NCBI GenBank assembly: GCA_026120185.1
Contig: JANUWF010001491.1
Location: 930,001-994,000 of the forward strand
Source: Voacanga thouarsii
Taxonomy: Eukaryota > Streptophyta > Magnoliopsida > Gentianales > Apocynaceae
Length of the DNA: 64,000 nucleotides
Direction of reading: 5' to 3'
The translations under genes and the position numbers were made by a program. Shown in pieces: positions 31,550 to 43,519 of this stretch; position 1 is the first letter of the stretch; each line of letters begins with the position of its first letter. The notes under the pieces were generated by a model. The model did no database searches and was not told the origin of the DNA. It saw only the letters and a program-made list of their open reading frames with translations.

Positions 31550-34500
31550 CATAACACCCAACTTTTTTACTTCTGACTGGCTATTATTTGTAATAGGATG
31601 TGAATTTGTATCGATATCCAGAACAAAAGTTAATCAGTGTAATGAGACGAATATTTTGGTGGAATAATAATTTGTCGGGACCCAGATGTAATTATTGAAG
31701 TTGTTCTACTCATACCCTTAATTTTTGGAAAGCTATTATTATTTAAAAAAATAATAAGAATTTAAGGGCACTCTTAAAAGAGAAATTGATCAGTGCATTG
31801 AAATCCACGTTTTGGTGCGAATTATGCTACTTGGGGTATCGGGGGCATTTTTGTCATTTTGACTACGCCCGCGACTTTGACCGCAAATTTTACCAAGTAG
31901 AGAGGGAATTGAAGAATTTAAGTGCTACCATTGGATTCAGTGGAATTTTTGGAGTTGAATAGTGAACTAAAATATTTTTTCGTTACGGAGCCGATTTTGG
32001 TCGTTCCTGAAGAAAACAGAAAATCGCGGTTAAAAATGGACATGTGACATTGTGTGAATGGCGGATGAAAACAAGTGTTAAAATACCAATTGCGGTTAAA
32101 ATATTTTTGGGATTATTAAATTGCAAAAGCTTATTTTATAAGCTTAAGAACTATCCATTTAAATTAAATCCAACAATAGGAATTTAGCTTTAAAATGGAT
32201 AGCCCAAAATATAATTAATGTTGGTTGACTTTAGACACTAGAATAGTGGTGGAAGGGTTATAAAACAGTCAGAAATTCATCCAAGAGAAGAACAAAAGGA
32301 AGAAGATGAAGAAAAGAAAGGAAAAGGAAAGAAAAGCTAGAAAAAAATAGAGAAAATTGGGAAAAGTGAGAGAAGAAGAGTTCTTGGAGAGAAAAAGGGA
32401 AACTTGAAGCATTTTTCAGCCAAATCAAGCCATAAAAAAGGTAAACATTCAAGCTTTAAGAATTAAAGTTGTAGTTTAAATCATGAGGATTACATTCACA
32501 TAAATTTTGTTGGTAAATTCATGCTATTTATTAATTTTTCTCAAGAATTCAAGTTTGTTTACGATGTTGTGTTTGTTGTGTGTGTGTCAGTTGGTGAGGA
32601 GGATTTTATGCTATGTTTTATATGGTGATTAAATATGTTTTCATGACAATTTTATTGGTGGATCATGGCTGCAAAAGAATCATGTGAAATAGGAAGGAAA
32701 GCTAGACTAATTGTTAAAGGAAAATGAATAGTTATTGTTGTTGTTTGAGAATGGTAAATTTGGTATTGGAAAATACGGTTTACTGAGCTAAATATGTCTG
32801 AAAATCAGAGGTATGAAGGCTGTTTTAGTAACATTTGAGGAGGATTAAGTGATATATAAGTGTTTAGATTGAAGGAGAATAAAGGAAAACATGAATAGTT
32901 AAATTGAGGTAAAACTACCGGGGCTGTTTTTGCCCAGTACCGTGCCTCAAAAACAAGAATTCTGGAAAAGGGTTTATAGAAAAATAAATTTAAGAGTCTT
33001 ATGGTCATTTTGGTATATCATAGAGCCAAAACGGAGTTGTGGATTGAAAGTTATCTCCAAAACAAAATCATGTGTTAAAGCTGAAAAATTTCAGAATTTT
33101 GTTTGGAACATGGACAAATATAAGGATGATTAATTGTGTGATTTTGGATGAAATAATTGGGAAAATATGAAGTGAATCCCTTGATTATTAAGGGAGAAAG
33201 GATGTGGAAATGGAAAATAAAAGAATCGAACAAATAACGGAAAAACAACGTGAACGAAAGTTGAATGTTTTCCTTAACCGTTGGCTAACCATTGGCCCCA
33301 TTGGTTAAACGTCGGTTGAACATCAGCTAACCATCGGGTACATCAGCTAGACTCTGGCTACCCATCAAGCACATCGATTGGATATCGGCTATTTTTCAAC
33401 CGAAAATAATTTGACTCGAAAACGATGTTTGGTATAGGTTTGTCGGTAAACGACCAACGGAACATTGAAAATGGTGGAAACAATAGTTGAATGGGCGTAA
33501 ACAGAAAGAGTTTAGTTAGGACACAAGGTGAGTCCCTTTGTTTTCTAAAACCTTTTGAAAGCTAGTGTGCTTCACTTTTCCATGAAATGCTATGTTTTAT
33601 ACCGTTTCGGAAATCCCTAAATATGTTTAATGTTTATTTGAGCAAGAATTATTTTATGCCATTTTAGGCTCGATTGAACATCATAATTGACTTGAAAACC
33701 TTACTGGATGATTAAAGTATGAATTTTGTGAATTTAGTCCTTTTTGGATTAAATATTTGGGATTTTTAGAAAATGGTAAACTTTGGAATTTGGTATTCAT
33801 AAAGTGACCGGAATGCTCTTATTGGAACATTTTATGAAAATTTGTTGGAAACTTTGAAGTTAATCCTTTTTTGGGATTAGAATTCTGAATTCCTTGAATA
33901 AGTTCCTTTTGGAATCGGATATTTGGAAAATGATCCAAATGTCCTTATTGGAATGTTTTATGAAATCCTTTGGAATATGGTATTCGGTAAATGGCCGAAA
34001 TATCCTTATTGGAACTCTTGTGAACATTTTTCAAATTGGGTAAGGGTAAAATGACCCGAATACCCTTAAAAGTCTTTTAGAATTGGGTATGGGTAAAATG
34101 ACCCGAATACCCTTGAAAATGACTTTTGTGATCAAGTACGGGGGAAATGACCCGGATACTATTTGAAATATGTTTTGATGTGTGAACAGAACTCTTTATC
34201 CTGTTTTAACATGATTTTGGAATATGATCTTTTGTGATGAGATTGACTTTTGGTAAACGATCTTTTGATCCCTGAAATTATTTTATTGGCCTGATGTGCC
34301 ATGGAATGAATTGATTAGCTCTACAGAGCCTATGTGAATGATGATCTAACTTGTGAGTCAGTGGGATCAAACTCTGGAAAATATTATTTTGCCCCAAAAA
34401 TGTTTTGATTTGAAAATTTTGCGGGATCAGATAATCCTCTGGCCTGATCAGTCAAACGGGGTTTGTATTGTTAACCTTGAGTACTCAACAAGGACTTTGA

Positions 34501-35488
34501 TTTTTGTACTAGCTCATGTTAGTGATAGACGACCCCAAGTAGCCTAGCTAGTTTTGGGCATTATCTTAATTCAAACAGGGTGACAGGACATTGAGATAAA
34601 TCGTCCTGGCTAGCCGTTTAGCACCTGGCAATTGCCGCGTCTACGGGCGCTTCTTGATTTTGAGTCATTCACTGGATGCCAAGCGTGGACACTCGGTGCG
34701 TTTGACTCCTTGCCGCCTCGATGGTGATTGACATCAGGATTGGGATCCCTTGCTTAAGGTGGAAAGTAAAAGATTATGTACTACAGTACGCTAGGTATGT
34801 TGCGGTATACCTAAGCACAAGTACATTGCGGTGTACTTATTCCAGCAGCACACGGTTGAGTATTGGAGGCTGCGTCTCAGTAAAATGATACGTGGTGCTG
34901 AAGGCAAGGACTGCGGGACTTGCATGTAGATACAGGCTGACCTTCTGTTGGAGAAGCGCCTGTGATTTGAAAATTAGGGGAATGATTTGAGTTTGAAATA
35001 CAGTTTTTCAAAAATGATTGAGTTTTGAATAAATTCTTCATTAAAGAGTTTTGGAATCATTTCTAATGAACAAATGATTTGCTATTTCATAAAAAGTTTT
35101 GTGTTCTCTACTTTTTTGATAAAGTACTAGCACACACGGGACTCACTGGGTGATTTTTCACTCACACATGTATTTTATCTTACCTTTTTGTAGGATCCGG
35201 AGTTTAGTAGACTTACAGATAGAGAACAATACAACAGTGATAGCAGAATAGGTCCGAACGTTTCCCTTTTGGATAATGTACCATTTTACTGATGTTGAAT
35301 GGAAAATTTTATGGATGACATTCTTTATTATATATGTGCATGTGACCATCAGTATATGTTATTGTATGGATCTATACCTTACTTATTCTATTGGTTTTTC
35401 ATTATAAAAACCCCTTGTCTGGGTAACTAAATGGCGCAACACCTAGTGTTGATATTCTTTTTCTATTTCCTTTAGTAAGAGTGTTACA
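31550..35488 (+). repeat. LTR-C, 3' LTR of Gypsy-C
   Basis: It starts CATAACACCC (from TGTAACACCC) and ends GAGTGTTACA. It pairs with 18756-22568 over its whole length but is clearly diverged, with many transitions and small indels, for example an extra segment near 32930-33000 absent from the 5' copy. It carries the same GC-rich patch (33276-33396) and hairpin array (33900-34165). Confidence 0.9.
33900..34165 (+). repeat. Array of hairpin-forming units in 3' LTR-C
   Basis: Counterpart of 20920-21290. The first unit, 33917-33944, pairs over all 11 stem positions; one G-T pair of the 5' copy is an A-T pair here, so pairing is kept. Confidence 0.65.
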
Positions 35489-36536
35489 AATAATGGATTC
35501 TCCACTCCTAATAGTAGGAGAGAATATCTCACGTCCACTTGTAGGTCCTTGGCCAAGGCAATTGTCTATTGGAAATGGTTTCAATTGATACATGTGATGA
35601 GTAGTGGATTTCTGGAACAATTACTGAAATATTCGGGCTAGAATTAATTTTTTACTAGAGAATGAGTAGGCACTAATTGCAAACACCAAACCAAATAAGA
35701 TATTGTATGGTGAATGTAGTTTATTGCACTGTTGTTTGCTATTGAATAGTTCATGTCAAGTCACTTGAGTTTCTGGACTTTTCGACAGTCGTGATGTGTT
35801 GTCAGATACCACTCATGATCTGCTGAATATGAATTTAATAATTAGAGAAATAATAAGTTAATCCTAAAATTATTAACGATTATTAATCTAAAAGATGTTT
35901 AGATTAATTCATATTTTGCTATCAATAGACCGAAAAACCTAATAGGTCGCACACAATACTAAATTGAGTACTTAATATGTTATTTGATAACATTACTGGG
36001 TTGATTGTGAAAAGAAGAAGTTGTTGTGGTCAAATTATGATAATTTGTGGGCTACATTATAAGTAACTAAAATAATAATGATAATTGTAATAAAGAATTG
36101 ATATGCAATATGGATCTGTTTACCAAGAATATAACGGACAAAAATATTTATATGTGATAGATGGAGTCGATAAGATGATGATTTTAGAAATTACACAATT
36201 TTTTTGTTTAAGAAAATGGCAAGCCCTTTTTCTGTACATCATTTTCTTCTGAACAAACATACCTTAGCTGCCACATGATTTTGCTAGCACAAAATCCCGG
36301 TGTGTTCTTCAATACGATTCTTTTGTGGATTTCTGTTGAGAAATTGCTAACCTTGAGATTTAGTGACTTGGACAGAATGAAGGATAAGATGTTCTCGGAG
36401 TTTTTCGGATTGCGCGAGAAACAAAGAAGAATAACTGTTATTTTACAGAGGTCTCACATAATGTATTTTTCTCGGTGGGGAATTCTTGGTTTTATTCCAC
36501 TACGCAACTGTATTTGCATGACAAGAATTACTAACA
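35489..36536 (+). repeat. Truncated LTR-B (3' part)
   Basis: From GGATTCTCCACTCCTAATAG to ...AGAATTACTAACA it matches the 3' parts of 57925-59637 and 62569-64000. The first 600 or so bases of the LTR are missing and Gypsy-C abuts directly. No primer-binding site follows the LTR end, so its internal region is gone. The open frame at 36275-36547 is within the LTR and has no recognisable domain. Confidence 0.85.
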
Positions 36537-37220
36537 GTTCTACCTAGTTAAAAACTTAATGATTTTGAAACTATATTCTTTGTCTCTACTATATTTAAAA
36601 ACTTAATGATTTCAAAACCATTGCAACTGTATTTGTCTCAAGTTTTGTTTGATAAAAAATATTCTCTGTGTCAAAGATAAAAATCCTTTAAGAGAATAAC
36701 CAAGGATTAATTTTTCCTTTTAAGGTAAAATAACCATTTAATTTTGACAAAAATATTTTTCCTTATCATGAAATTCACATATTTTGGTCTTTGAGAAAAT
36801 GTGCACATAGGTTATTAAAAGAAAAAAGCATGCTAGAACACTGTAAATGTTTTTATGCTTTTCTTTTCTTTTAACTTAAGTGTCAAAATAAAGAATTAAA
36901 CACATTAATTGATTAATTAATGATATTCTTTAATCCTAAATCCCTTACTATTATTTTTCATGCAAAATATTCCAAGAATATTAACTATGAAAAAAATAAT
37001 AACTACGTCTGGTGTGGAACCTAAATGAAAAAGAAAAATTGCATGAAATTACAAGAAAAAAAAAAGAAATTTCTTCTTGGTCTTCATTCACCCGCCATAT
37101 TGGATTATTGTCTTGGACCCACCCGCTTGTGCTGAAACCGAAATTGAACCCAAACTGCAACTGCCAACTTGCGTCCCAGTCAAGACATGACCACGCTATG
37201 GGAGGATTAGTTCAAGCCGG

Positions 37221-37254
37221 CCATAGCTTGGTGCATAAATGCACCAAGCTATGG
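37221..37254. repeat. Perfect inverted repeat, 16-bp stem, 2-base spacer
   Basis: CCATAGCTTGGTGCAT and its exact reverse complement are separated by AA. It lies about 440-470 bases downstream of the Copia-H primer-binding site. Confidence 0.95.
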
Positions 37255-37682
37255 GAGACTTAGGCCTTAAGACAATCAGCTTGCATGCCCAAGCCGCGTC
37301 TTAGCTTGGCTCCTGACGGCTTCTTCTAGTTTCTTTCTCAGAAAATGTCTGGCCACTCGGCCTTCTCCTGAGCTGAAACTATTCACCTATCTTCTTAGTT
37401 TCTTCAGTTCTCATCCATGGCATTTACAGACATTAATGGTTTACAAATTTCATTCAAAATTGAATACAAAACAAAACCAACACTTAGTTATGCCTTTTCA
37501 AAACAAGCTTACATGATTCAACTACAAAACTATCTATATTACAGCAAGCCTATGTCTCAACAACGAGACGTATAGAGAAACTATCTGTGCCAAAAACCAT
37601 GAAGGATCACAGGATACGACCTCAAGAATTCATCTAGCCAATTTTAGTTAACCTAAACATGCTCCGAAGCAGTCAAACAATA

Positions 37683-37694
37683 GCTTTGATACCA
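37683..37694 (-). other. Primer-binding site of Copia-H
   Basis: On the minus strand TGGTATCAAAGC begins two bases after the LTR end at 37697. It has one change from the plant initiator tRNA-Met site TGGTATCAGAGC. It shows that the LTR to the right is a 5' LTR. Confidence 0.88.
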
Positions 37695-37696
37695 CT

Positions 37697-39635
37697 TGAA
37701 GGTGGATCATGGCCTCAAGAAGCATTTAAAAGCTAAAAAACAAAAACGCAATACAAAGCGGAAGAACATATATCTTTACATTTTCTCACTATTTACGATG
37801 GCTAAACTGAAAGAGTTGTCTGAACCGTTTCTAGTTGACTACTTCTGGTTTTGATCTTAATGTCTTTGGTTATTGTCCCACAAGCCTACGGCTTTATCTC
37901 ATTTAACTTAAAGCTCTTAATCTTTTGAAATATACCATCGCCTGGAGGTTCAGTGAAAGCCAATTGAGTAAAAGAAAATAGGTCTCTTCCTCGATCAATT
38001 ACTATTGAGCAATTATCAGAGGAGTAAACTTTTTTCTTACTGCTCTATGTTTCAAAGAGAAGTAAAAGAAAAAAAAAACATAAGAAGAGAGAACTCTCAA
38101 GCCTATAGAGATGATGATAGATTGAGATATCTGGATTTTACTTGTTTTTCCTTATTCAATAGCCACAAACTGTATTTACCTTGATAAGGTATCAAACCTC
38201 ACCAGATGGTATATTTAGTTATCTAGGAACTATTTTCGGGATTTAAAAGACACGACAATGAATCCCTTCCCAACCAACATCTGTTGAGCATCCAAACCTG
38301 GCTAAGCCATAACCAGATTGAGGCTTGACTTATGGACCTCTAGTCCAGTCTATTAGATTTATTTAATTTAATTATTCTTGGGCCAATAGAAGCCCAATAA
38401 AAAATTAATTAAATAACCCAAATTGGCCAGATTTACTTTTCAACCTTTCCTTGTTCAGTCCAGGTTAATCTTATTTATTCAGCTTGGGTTTATGCCCTAA
38501 ATAATTAATTAACCAACCAAACTAGGTAATTAATTAATTCTCTCATTGGGCCCATTATTTTATTCTAGCTCAATATTTAAACTAAGCTACCTGAATAAAA
38601 TAATTTTCTATTTTATTTTGGCCAATTTCTCGACCCAAATCCATCAGTACTTATAGGCTATTCCGAGGACCAAAAGACACATCGCCTTGGCTATTAAAAT
38701 AACCAAAATTCCCCTACTGTATAAATAGCAGTATCTTTTATTTTAAATATTTTCTAATATTATCATAAGAGAATATTGACCCAGAGTACAATGCTGCGTT
38801 AGCAAAGTCTCCAAAATACAAGTGTAACGATAAATATACCTCTCTACATAACACCGTGCATTCAGAAAGGAAGTGCATATTAACACCTCTCTAAATGACA
38901 TCTACCATCCTTAAACCTCTAGTCCAATTGTTCATGACTTCTTGGAATGTTTCCACTTTCTAAGGCAGCTGCCCTAAAGCAAACATCCCAGCCATGTTAT
39001 CTAAGGCCCAGGATATTTAGATTATTCGAATAGTCACAACGGACTATATAGTATAAAAGCTATCTTGTATAAGTTTGTTTTGACTAACTAGTCATATATA
39101 CTCAACATACAAGTATATTGGTCTTACAATAGAACCTCAATGATGGGATACCAAATTATATGCTTCAAACTTCGTCAAGCAACCAATCCGTACTCATGTT
39201 ATAGGGTATAAGTCTACGCTGTTGTAGTAGTAATCTAGATTGCTATCGTATAGTACTTTTAAAAACTACTACAATTGTAGTTCTATGTATTTGAAATACA
39301 CTTATGATATGAAGTAAGAGGACTACTCACTAAGGAAAGGTAAGCCATTCCCAATTTAAAATTCATAACACAATAACCTTACCATGATGAGATTCTAATT
39401 CCTATCATCTAGTTAAGAACCATAGTTTATGTGTTAAGTAAACTGTGATCCATACCTTATTATGAAAGACCTCCATTCACATGGATCACTTACTTAAACA
39501 CAATAGGTATTTTTCTAACAAAATCGTGCACAAAATTAAATTAAAAAACACAAACAATTAATGAGAATAGAACTTTTATTCATTTATCAAAATCACATTA
39601 GAAATACAGTCTTAGTGGGTATAAAATATAAGACA
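37697..39635 (-). repeat. LTR-A, 5' LTR of Copia-H
   Basis: The minus-strand LTR runs from TGTCTTATATTTTATACCC (39635, diverged TGTTGG start) to ...CCACCTTCA (37697). The primer-binding site follows. Length is 1939 bases. It matches 9523-10140 plus 12001-13367 in the same orientation. Its copy of the LTR-A exon (37900-37774) is broken by four stops, and the splice donor reads AT instead of GT. Confidence 0.85.
37774..37902 (-). pseudogene. LTR-A exon, copy 3 (decayed)
   Basis: From 37902 on the minus strand the codons align with the other exon copies: a SRRLVG core, VQTTLSV and a final IVRKCK. There are four in-frame stops. The position of the donor has AT (37773-37772), so it could not be spliced there. 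It is the least preserved of the five copies. Confidence 0.45.
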
Positions 39636-39735
39636 AACTATGTAGACTAGAAAAGGAACCCGGACATAATACTCACTGTAGAGGAATATAAGTATATCCT
39701 ATATGAAATCTGCCCTGATATTGGGAAGGGTTCGG
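39636..39735. other. Short unassigned spacer between Copia-H and Copia-M
   Basis: About 100 bases with no similarity to the other repeats and no coding signal. It may be original target DNA. Confidence 0.4.
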
Positions 39736-39998
39736 AAGGGATCCAGCCATGCTAGAGCATACACGCAGCAAAACATAAAACCAAAATCCCTCCCAAAGAT
39801 CACATATTTGTCAATTAAAACGGGTAAGACAGTAAGTAACAAGATTTTCCTGCTATAGCCTTAATACAAAAATTTTCTTCTGTTTCGAACTACTACGATC
39901 ACGATCGCAAAATCCACATAGCACACAGCTCTCTGTTCTGTGATCAGTTGCTCACGGCAGCCACTGAAGTCTAAGCGAGGATTGCCTCCAGCAGTATC
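39736..39998 (-). repeat. LTR-B of Copia-M, end of the 3' LTR
   Basis: This matches 53643-53905 at the end of the 5' LTR, including the TCTAAGCGAGGATTGCCTCC block. It is separated from the rest of its LTR by the solo LTR-A. The last five bases, GTATC, are the target duplication. Confidence 0.8.
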
Positions 39999-42021
39999 TG
40001 AGGGATGAGAAAACAGAGGGTAGCATGCAGTTACGGGAAAAATCGAGAGAAAAAAAACCGCAAGCCTTAAAGGCCACACAGAAGCGTGAAGATCATACCT
40101 TTGCACTCTTTAAGCCTTCTAGGTTGAGTAGAAGTGGATTGAACGACGGGAATCGCTTCGTCTTGCCCACTTGAAGAAGCTTCTGGTTGAAAATCCGCTA
40201 GCCTCCTACTTCGCCTTGTTTGCATGAACGCCAAGCCTTTCAACTCTCGGAATATTCCTCTGCCCAACCTCTAGTCGGTGAACACAACAGTGAAGAAGAA
40301 CGGTCTCAAATCTCCTTGGTTCTCTTGCTATTGGTTAGCAAAGCTCCAAGGAGAAAAACAGAGAAGAGGGTGGCATGAGAGACAGAGAGAGAGACGTGAG
40401 TCTCTGTTAGTTAAGGGAGATTAGAGTTAGCTTTTTCCAGAGACTTGTTTATTAGTCAGCCAAAATTAGGTCTCTCAATATCTGATAAATATATCCCCAG
40501 GATATTATATTTCAAAACACCCGGATGTTATCCTGAGAATCAGTTTGGCTTAACCCTAAACTCTTCTTAATCGTATATGGAAAAAACCTTACGGTCTAAG
40601 CTATTGAACCGAAATAATATTCATTATTTCTCGTGGACCCAAAAGGCCCAAAATAATAAACATTAATTATTTATTTCCTAGGCTTATATAAATAACCCAA
40701 TAAATAATTAATGAGCCCAAATGAACCATAATAATTAATCTTTAATTATTTATTTCTTGGGCTTATCTAAATAGCCCAATAAATAATTAAACATTAATTA
40801 TTTCCCCTAGTTTAAGCCCATGTTAATTTCTTAATTATTCATGTTGGACATAGGTCATGAATAATTAATTAACCAATTAAACTAGATAATTAATTTCTCT
40901 CAACTACTATTTTATTTTATTTATTTATTTTATTCCAGTCTAATAATAAATTAGGCATCCTGAATAAAATCAAATAAAATAAAATCCTCTTCAACCGAGA
41001 CCAATTCCTCAACCCAAAATTAGTTAGGACTTATGGGCTATTCCGAGGACCAAAAAGACACATCGCCTTGGCTGCTGAAATGACCAAAATACCCCTGCTA
41101 TATAAATAGCTATATTTTGCATTTTAAATATTTTCTAATATCACCATAATGAAATATTGACCCCAAGAACAATGTTGCATTAGCAAAGTCTCTGACTTAC
41201 AGGTGAAATGACTAAAATATCCCTCTACACATCGCCGTACATTTAGAGAGGAAGAAGTGTACTAACACCCCTCTAAATGACATCTACCATCCTTAGGCTT
41301 CTAGTCCAATGATCCACGACTTCTTGGAGTGTTTCTGCTTTCCAAGGGAGCTACCCTAAAGCAAACATCCAAGTCATGTTTCCCAGGGCCCTGGACATTT
41401 TAGACCATTCGGACAACTACAAGGGGCGATATAGTGCAAAAACTATTTTGTACAAGTCTGTCTTAACTAACTAGTTACATATACCCAATACACAAGTATA
41501 TTGGTTCTACTATAGAACCTTAACTATAGCATATCAAAGCATATACTTCCAGCTTCGTCAGACCACAAACTCTTACTCAAGTCGTAGAGTACTAGTCCAC
41601 GTTGTAGCGGTAGTAGTCTAGGTTTCTATCATATAGTACTTTTAGAAACCACTACTATTGGTCCTGTCCTACGTATTTGAAATATGCTTATGTCATGAAG
41701 TGAGTGGACTACTCACTGGCTAAAAGTAAGCCATTCCACATTTGGATTTCATAACATAATAACCTAAACATGATGAGATTCCCAGTCTTATCAATAGGTT
41801 AAGAACAAATGTTTATGTGTTAAATAACCCATGATCCATACCTTACTGTGAAAGACCACCATTCACATGGATCACTTATTTAAACACAATGGGTCTGTTC
41901 CAAACAAAAATCGTGCACAAACAAAAAGTAAATTCACAAACAATTTCTGAAAATAAATTCTTTTATTAAAATATTCGATTTTACATCAGAAACCTAGTTT
42001 AAGAGGGCATATAATCCAACA
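39999..42021 (-). mobile_element. Solo LTR-A in the 3' LTR of Copia-M
   Basis: On the minus strand it starts TGTTGGATTATATGCCC (42021) and ends ...CTCATCCCTCA (39999). A perfect 5-bp duplication GTATC flanks it (39994-39998 and 42022-42026). Length is 2023 bases. No internal sequence is present, so it is a solo LTR. A TATA-like CTATTTATATAG lies near 41096-41107 on this strand. It holds an open LTR-A exon at 40267-40099. Confidence 0.93.
40099..40267 (-). CDS. LTR-A exon, copy 4 (open, with donor)
   Basis: From ATG 40267 the peptide begins MGRGIFRELKGLAFMQTRRS and continues RRLADFQPEASSSGQDEAIP, then VVQSTSTQPRRLKECK. It ends at AAAG|GTATGA (donor at 40098-40097) in codon phase 1. It is the best preserved copy: a basic TRRSRRL core, PEASSS, and VVQSTST. 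The frame stays open past the donor to 40067. No known domain is recognised. Function unknown; it may be the first coding exon of a spliced element transcript. Confidence 0.55.
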
Positions 42022-42026
42022 GTATC

Positions 42027-43489
42027 CACACGAGTGACTCAAGAAAAACAAAGAAAACTCTCTGCTAGAAGAGACTTTTTCTGCTAAGGTTTTTTCCCCC
42101 TGTGTATAAGAGAAAATGAGAAAGAAGGAAAGGTTGCCCGTGTGTTTTGTGTTTTTTACACTTGATTAAAGTCAAGAGAACTATTCCCAAGTAATCCCTG
42201 GAAAAACCGTAGAAAAAACACATTTCGATGAATTCTAATCAAATTAGCTTTCACTAATTTGAAATTCAAAACTATAAGTCTTAACTATTTCAATTTGGTC
42301 CAAAATTATTACTAATTATAATTTGACCACAATAAGTAATTCATCCTACAATTAACCCCACAATGTTATCAAATAACACATTGAGTACTTAATTCTTTAT
42401 TGTGCGTGACCTATTATGTTTTTCGGTTTATTGGTAGTGAATATGAATTAATCCAAACGTCTTTGAGATTAATAATCCTTAATAATTTAGAATTAATCTA
42501 TTAATTCTAAATAGGATTGGTTTATTAATTCAACAATTAATAATCCCATATTCAACTGATCATAAGCGGTATCTATCAACACAACATGACCACCCAAGAT
42601 TCTAGGAAGTCAAGTGCCTTGATGTGAACCCTTGAATAACAAACTACAGTGCAATAAATTCCTTTCACCAAATAATATCTCATTCGGTTTGGAGTACGTA
42701 ATTAGTGCCAACTCCCTCTAGAATATAAAATGATTCTAGCCCGAATATAATAGTACTTATACCAGGAATCCATTACTCTACATGTGTATCAATTGAAACT
42801 TTTTCCAATACACAATCATCTTGGCAAGGATTTCACGAGTAGTAATATCAACAAGTGGCCATGAGATATTTACCTCTACTATTAGGAATGGTGAATGCTT
42901 TATTAACGCTCTTAACTACTTTCGTTTACCTCACATTTTACCCAATATCCATCCTATAGGAAGCCCTTCATCTCACTCTAGTGATTGGAATCAAAGTACA
43001 ATGCTTAGAAAATAAAGTACCTTGGAGATCTCAAGCTAAGGATACTTGCACGTTTGCTATAATGAGATTCTATCACTGGCATTACATAGTTATCCATGTG
43101 ATTATCTCATAGTCAGGTCATCCAATGTACTTGTTCTATTAACAAGCATCCGCATGTTAACTTTGAGTAGCACAACACTCATGAATATAAGAACCACTAC
43201 CTGTTCAAATTAGAAAGTCTAACACGTGCTAGTCTTAACGAATTAATAATGTCCTATCTTATTAATACTACGACTAGGGATTATTTAAGTACGAACTATA
43301 CAATGTAGTAGGAATCTCACATCATGATCTCTATAATGATTTTCTTAACACAGTACTGTACTAGGGACTTTATCTAATAGTTATTTTACTTAAAAGTAAA
43401 GACAACAAAATAAAAAATAAACATTGCCTGTATTATAAATGTGTCATATACAATTTACAAGTGATTGCCTCTAGGGCACAACACTAACA
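42027..43489 (-). repeat. LTR-B of Copia-M, main part of the 3' LTR
   Basis: It starts at TGTTAGTGTTGTGCCC (43489, minus strand) and runs to the GTATC duplication at the solo LTR-A. It matches 56333-57210 and 53906-54473 of the 5' LTR and, inverted, 57925-59637. Confidence 0.88.
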
Positions 43490-43500
43490 AACTCCCACTT
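43490..43500 (-). other. Polypurine tract of Copia-M
   Basis: On the minus strand AAGTGGGAGTT precedes the TGTTAG start of the 3' LTR. Confidence 0.8.
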
Positions 43501-43519
43501 ACACTAGACCCAATCATTC

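Larger units (their letters stand above)
18756..35488 (+). mobile_element. Gypsy-C: Ty3/gypsy element with 3.8-3.9 kb LTRs
   Basis: Two direct copies of a very long LTR (18756-22568 and 31550-35488) bracket a primer-binding site, a gag-like region, a CCHC knuckle, protease, RT-RNase H, integrase and a polypurine tract. Long LTRs and a tRNA-Met primer site fit chromovirus-type gypsy elements such as Tekay/Del. A 4.3 kb solo LTR-E is nested at 24526-28810; without it the internal region is about 4.7 kb. The 5-bp flanks (TTTAG and AATAA) do not match, so one side was rearranged after insertion. All genes are broken. Confidence 0.88.
36537..37694 (-). other. Leader remnant of Copia-H
   Basis: This follows the primer-binding site of a minus-strand copia element and is non-coding. 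It has a GC-rich island (about 37080-37330) with a perfect inverted repeat at 37221-37254. The left part (36537-36700) holds a direct repeat of AAAAACTTAATGATTT about 60 bases apart. No gag can be read. The rest of Copia-H is missing. Confidence 0.55.

Noticed and set aside
18751..35493. Target duplication for Gypsy-C
   Set aside because: TTTAG and AATAA do not match, so a simple insertion is not claimed.
37012..37263. Open frame of 83 codons over the leader hairpin
   Set aside because: It lies in a non-coding leader and contains the inverted repeat; no domain or codon pattern supports it.
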